Shown in pieces: positions 59,988 to 64,000 of a DNA stretch of 64,000 nt (position 1 is the first letter of the stretch; every line of letters begins with the position of its first letter). Under the pieces are notes generated by a model that saw only the letters and a list, made by a program, of their open reading frames with translations, did not search any database and was not told the origin of the DNA. Both the position numbers and the translations under genes were made by a program. The stretch comes from Tribonema minus. Lineage: Eukaryota > Sar > Xanthophyceae > Tribonematales > Tribonemataceae. Where the stretch lies: the NCBI GenBank assembly GCA_017506865.1, contig JAFCMP010000526.1:186001-250000 (forward strand). The letters are read 5' to 3'.

Positions 59988-62900
59988 TTTGCTCTGCAGG
60001 TGAAGGAGGTGCTGCAGAGCCGCGGGCGCAAGGGCACGGACCCGCGTGACGTCCTGCGGCAGCTGGCGGCGCTGGCGTACGTGTCGCGGCGCTTCGGCCC
60101 CGCGCGCGAGCTGCCGGTGCTCATGCACACAGTCGCCGCCATGTTCGACACGCTGCGCAGCATCGACGACTACATGGAGACGGCCATGTGGAAGAACTGC
60201 CACGCGACGCTCACGCGGGTACGTATGTATGCATGGGGGTGATTTAGGGGGGTATCAGGGGGGATGGCGGGGCTGCTGCCGCGTTCGGGGTGATGAACAG
60301 AAATGATGCATGTATTACCATTATGCTCACTGGTGACAAAACCTTGGAGAACTGACCGAACGCAGGCGGCGGCGAGTTATGCGCAGTACACACAAGTACA
60401 TTGAGAGTACACTGGACTCTACACCACAGTACACTCGATGATGGCCTGTGAGATCTGCACTGCTTGCACAGACACGTAACGCATTGTCCGCAACTACTCA
60501 AATGCGGGCCACCGTTCTGACACCCCGTCGCCGCCACTTGTTTGTGCGCGCGTACCTGCGGTTGCGGATGCGCGTGTTGCCTTACAGGTGGTGGGATGCC
60601 TGGACGAGTGCCCGGATCTGCGCCTGGGCTCCATGACCGCCGACGACATGGCAGATCTGCAGGTATGTACCTGGTCCTTTGTCACAAATCATACTTACCT
60701 ACCCCTCGTCTTGATGCCTCTACGCGCACATGATGTTGATCCGTTATGCCTCTTCTGTGTTCCAATGTCATGTAGCTAATTCCAAGTGTGGCTCTCCTGA
60801 ACCGCCATCAGATCCCGCTGCTACTACAGCCAGGGCATAGGTCGATTTTAGGTGCACCTGTTTCGCCCGCTTTGCCGGCAACGCAATCGCCGAGCACGCC
60901 GCCGTGCTGTGTGATAGACACAGACTATGAGCTGTCACTTCCATCATTAAAACTTTCATCCGTGCTGTCAGGCCGAGCACATGCTCATAGCGTAGCACAT
61001 TGTGGCGCTTGTGCCAAGCAACTGATGCTTGTCATCAACACCGAGCTGCTAAGCAACCCATGGCTTTGTGTGTCGAGCAGACTGACAATGCTTGTGTCAA
61101 TGCTCAGCACCTTCTGCAGCCTGCGGCCATTACCGACTTGCATCACGGAGCTGAGCAACTCATGTCTGCGTCGCTTCTTGCAGGCCGCGCTGCCGCCCAA
61201 AGACAAGGCCACGGAGGAGGAAGACGAGGCATCGGCAGCCGCGCCGCAGCAGACCACCGGGACTGTCAAGGCCGTGGGCAACCTGGCCACGTTCGTGCAG
61301 CGACTCGAGGAGGAGTACACCAAGAGCCTGCAGAAGGTGAGCACTGTGGCTGCTGAGTGTTGCTGTTGAGGACACCACGTAGGTAGGTAGGTAGTTACAG
61401 TAGGTAGCAGTAGTGTTGGGGTTCACGTTCGTGCAGCGGCTCGAGGAGGAGTACACCAAGAGCCTGCAGAAGGTGAGCGCTGTGGCTGCTGAGCGCTGCT
61501 GTTAAGGGCAGAGGGCGAGGAGCTTAGGGTCACAGTTAGCAGTTAGGTTTAGGGACAGAGTAAGGTCACGCTGGGGTCAAGAGCGTGCAGACTACACTTG
61601 AAAGTCTGCAGAAGTTGAGCACTGCTGGCAAGGGCAGCAGGGCAGTTACTAGGTAATCCTGGGTTCAGGAGCGTTTACACTGAAAGCCTGCAGAAGTTGA
61701 GCTCTGCTTTCAAGGGCTGCAAGGCGATAGGCAGGTATGTACTGTAGTGATTGCAGCCCTGTGACCAGTTGGCGCGGTGGTGCGGCGCATGCTGCCCAAG
61801 CACTTGCACTCTTGTGTCGTCACATTGCAGCGCCGACAAAGGGAGTTGACACATTGCCTTCTGTCCATAGTGCACATTGTTCTGACCGCCTCTGCTGCTT
61901 GTGCGGTTTGATCAAATCTGTTGTTTCACACCCTACTCTTTTAAGATAAATCAATGCTGCGCGGAGTGCAGAATGACTCACTACTCTCTCAGTGACTCGG
62001 TGACTCATTCCCAATCACCGCTGCCGCTGTCCCGGCTCCCTTTTGCAGATCAACCCTCACACGGCGGAGTACATCCTGCGTCTGAAGGACGAGAGTGCCA
62101 TCGTTCAGCTTGCGGGCGCCATTCAGGGCTACTACGTGCGCGCCGGCGACTTTGACCGCGCCGCCACCGTGGCACTGCTCCAGGTAATGTAATGCATTGT
62201 TTATCGATGACAACGTTTTGTTGCTGTTGTGCATCGCAATTCGTGGCACTCCTCCAGGCAATGCATACATCAATGACAGCATTCGTTGCTGTTGTGATAT
62301 CAATTGTGACTTTGACCGCGCCGCCACCGTGGCACTGCTTCAAGTAATGCATGCATCAGTCGTCACCATTTTGCCGTTATTGTGCATTGCAGTTGCAATG
62401 CATGCGTGCGACATCCAGAGAACATGAACACCTCCCACACACACATACACAAACACACACACACACACACACATGAATTTCACCCCCTCCCCCCCCCTCC
62501 CCCTTCCCCCTGCGCCCCCCCCCAGGTGGAGCACTTGTACTACAAGCACGACTCCATCGCACTCGCCGTCCACCGCAGTCAGGCCTTCACAGCCGTCTAT
62601 GGCTCGCCCGCGATGCTGCACCCCGCGTGCCTCGGCACCGGGCCCGCCGCCACATCAGCAGACTACGCGGTCGTGCACCCCGCAGCAGCGCTCGGCGCGC
62701 CGACAGTTGAAGTCGTGCCGATGGACTACGCGGCGCTGATGAGGGACTTATGTGTGTTTTTGTACAAGCACGGCGGCGATCGGGCCAAGACGCGCGCGAT
62801 GCTGTGCCACATCACGCACCACGCGCTGCACGGGCGCTTCCACGCGGCGCGCGACCTCCTGCTCATGTCGCACCTCCAGGACAACATCTCCATGGTCGAC

Positions 62901-63984
62901 GTCGACACGCAGATCCTGTACAACCGCATGATGGTGACGCTGGGGCTGTGCGCGTTCCGCCTCGGCCTCATCGCGGACGCGCACGACTGCCTGCGCGACG
63001 TGTGCTCGAGCCGCGTGAAGGAGCTGCTCGCGCAGGGCATCCAGCAGAACCGCTTCCAGGTGCGTGTGCGCAGCAGTTAGGTAGGGGTTGAAGTTGAGTC
63101 GGGTGAGGTGAGAGTTACAGTTGACTTGCCTGCGCGACGTGTGCTCGTGCCGAGTCAAGGAGCTGCTCGCGCAGGGCATACAGCAGAACCGATTCCAGGT
63201 ACGCAAGACCTGTCTTGGCTATGGTTAGGATGGGTTGGAAGCAGAGTTGAAGTTAAAAGTTGAAGTGCCTGCGCAACGTGTGCTCAAGCCGCGTGAAGGA
63301 GCTGCTCGCGCAGGGCATACAGCAGAACCGCTTCCAGGTACGCAATCATTCATGTTTCTTGGTTAGAATTGGGATGACTGTTGAGCTTATGACATTTTGC
63401 AGCAAAGTTGAGGTTATAAGTCAAAGTTGAAGTGCCTGCGCGACGTGTGCTCGAGCTGCAAGTATGCCAGCGCTGTCAATGACTTGTCGTTGTGTATGTC
63501 CTGCAGGCACGGGGCGTGGCTTCCTCCACACGGGCAGTGAAGTTGAGGTTGAAGGCCGAAGTACCACAGTCCGCTGCCACTCTCGACCCTAATGCGCTGC
63601 GCGCCTCCGGGCCCCACAATGGTCCTCTTTGAAGAATCACAGTCTTCTTGAAGTATAGTCTTTTTTTAGTCTTCTTGAAGTATCAATTGCACTCGAAGTA
63701 TAGTCTTCTTGAAGTATCACATCAATTGCACTCGCTGACCCCCCCCCCTTCCCCTCCTTAATTGTTCTTCAACCCCCCAGGAGAAGAACCCCGAGCAGGA
63801 GAAGGCGGAGCGGCGGCGGCAGATGCCGTACCACATGCACATCAACCTGGACCTGCTGGAGTGCTGCCACCTCACCGCAGCGATGCTCCGCGAGGTGCCC
63901 ACCATGGCGCGCGAGCGCGGCGAGATCCGCCGCCGCCACATCAGCAAGCTGTTCCGCCGCCACATGGACAACTTTGACCACCAG
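55360..63984 (+). CDS. EIF3C: Translation initiation factor eIF3 subunit C (partial, 3' end beyond window)
   Basis: Ten exons read in exact phase: 55360-55535, 56997-57162, 57797-58198, 58795-59106, 60000-60218, 60588-60662, 61184-61336, 62049-62183, 62526-63059 and 63781-63984. They give 792 codons before the window ends. eIF3c is a core PCI subunit of eIF3 on the 40S ribosome. The N-terminus [20 protein letters not shown] and VVKSAKDR matches the family start. An acidic Ser-rich segment follows in exons 3-4, then [18 protein letters not shown], the family heart [40 protein letters not shown], and [20 protein letters not shown] near the right edge. The C-terminal PCI domain should lie outside. 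All introns are GT-AG. Five exon ends are tandemly copied. Confidence 0.96.
56398..56433 (-). repeat. Degenerate interstitial telomeric repeat in EIF3C intron 1
   Basis: CCCTAA-type units with a few substitutions on the plus strand. Confidence 0.6.
59030..59480 (+). repeat. Exon-boundary array, EIF3C exon 4 donor
   Basis: The last 75 bp of exon 4 ('gtgctggtctccgcgcggct' to 'gaccgcaag' and GTGCGT) is copied at 59195-59270 and 59395-59470, about 200 bp apart. The third copy has lost the GT. Confidence 0.9.
59800..60090 (+). repeat. Duplicated EIF3C exon 5 acceptor
   Basis: CAG plus 'gtgaaggaggtgctgcagag' and about 60 more bases at 59807-59880 copies the exon 5 start at 60000. The genuine acceptor follows a C run of about 28 nt (59957-59984). 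Confidence 0.9.
61280..61690 (+). repeat. Four-copy exon-boundary array, EIF3C exon 7 donor
   Basis: 'gaggagtacaccaagagcct' then 'gcagaaggtgagc' occurs at 61336 (genuine) and 61472. Two decayed versions at about 61615 and 61700 have TTGAGC in place of the GTGAGC donor. Confidence 0.9.
62130..62350 (+). repeat. Exon-boundary array, EIF3C exon 8 donor
   Basis: The exon 8 end ('gactttgaccgcgccgccac' then 'cgtggcactgctccag') is copied at 62308-62342, and a shorter copy ('cgtggcactcctccag' followed by GC) lies at 62243-62260. Confidence 0.85.
62985..63470 (+). repeat. Four-copy exon-boundary array, EIF3C exon 9 donor
   Basis: 'tgcctgcgcgacgtgtgctc' through 'cagaaccgcttccag' and GTGCGT/GTACGC occurs at 63059 (genuine), 63198 and 63338. 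A truncated fourth copy lies at 63432-63465. Spacers share 'gttgaagttgag' motifs. Confidence 0.9.
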
Positions 63985-64000
63985 GTACGATTTGTACACT

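Overview
The window is nuclear DNA from an intron-rich, GC-rich eukaryote, most likely a microbial alga. A heterokont such as a xanthophyte would fit, but nothing here proves the lineage. Exons are GC3-rich and encode conserved eukaryotic proteins. Introns are longer, lower in GC, and end in pyrimidine (often pure C) tracts plus AG. TTAGGG arrays inside introns suggest a TTAGGG telomere repeat. I joined exons by hand using splice consensus, reading phase and recalled family sequences. No search was run.

Layout from left to right: (1) MYND zinc-finger protein, + strand, 1469-2352. (2) ITPA/HAM1 inosine triphosphatase, - strand, five exons, 7827-3601. (3) A 221-aa conserved protein of unknown function, possibly axonemal, - strand, five exons, 11918-8556. 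(4) A 1156-aa low-complexity protein with an N-myristoylation motif, + strand, 12326-19452, with a SINE and an inverted retrotransposon-like fossil in its first intron. (5) A TPR protein of about 997 aa, + strand, 20080-24510. (6) A nicotinamidase-type cysteine hydrolase, + strand, 26558-28095. (7) A PRUNE/DHH phosphoesterase, - strand, 30921-29356. (8) FANCL, the RING ligase of the Fanconi pathway, + strand, 30830-35567. (9) Spastin (MIT plus AAA), - strand, 42069-36849. (10) An NHE8-like Na+/H+ exchanger, + strand, 12 exons, 42371-51151. (11) A small secreted Cys-rich protein, - strand, 54155-52918. (12) eIF3 subunit C, + strand, ten exons from 55360, running off the right edge. The genes do not form an operon or a single pathway. 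Several pairs are divergent with short shared 5' regions: PRUNE/FANCL, spastin/NHE and genes 3/4.

The most striking property is structural. In almost every multi-exon gene, a block made of one exon end, its splice site and the adjoining intron has been tandemly copied two to six times into the intron. The copies usually keep the splice consensus and the C-rich tract. I count about 26 such exon-boundary arrays. They explain most of the long introns and form rows of competing or decoy splice sites.

Other repeats are two SINE-like families that share one 3' tail, interstitial telomeric arrays, homopolymeric C tracts and minisatellites. I found no tRNA, rRNA or CRISPR features.
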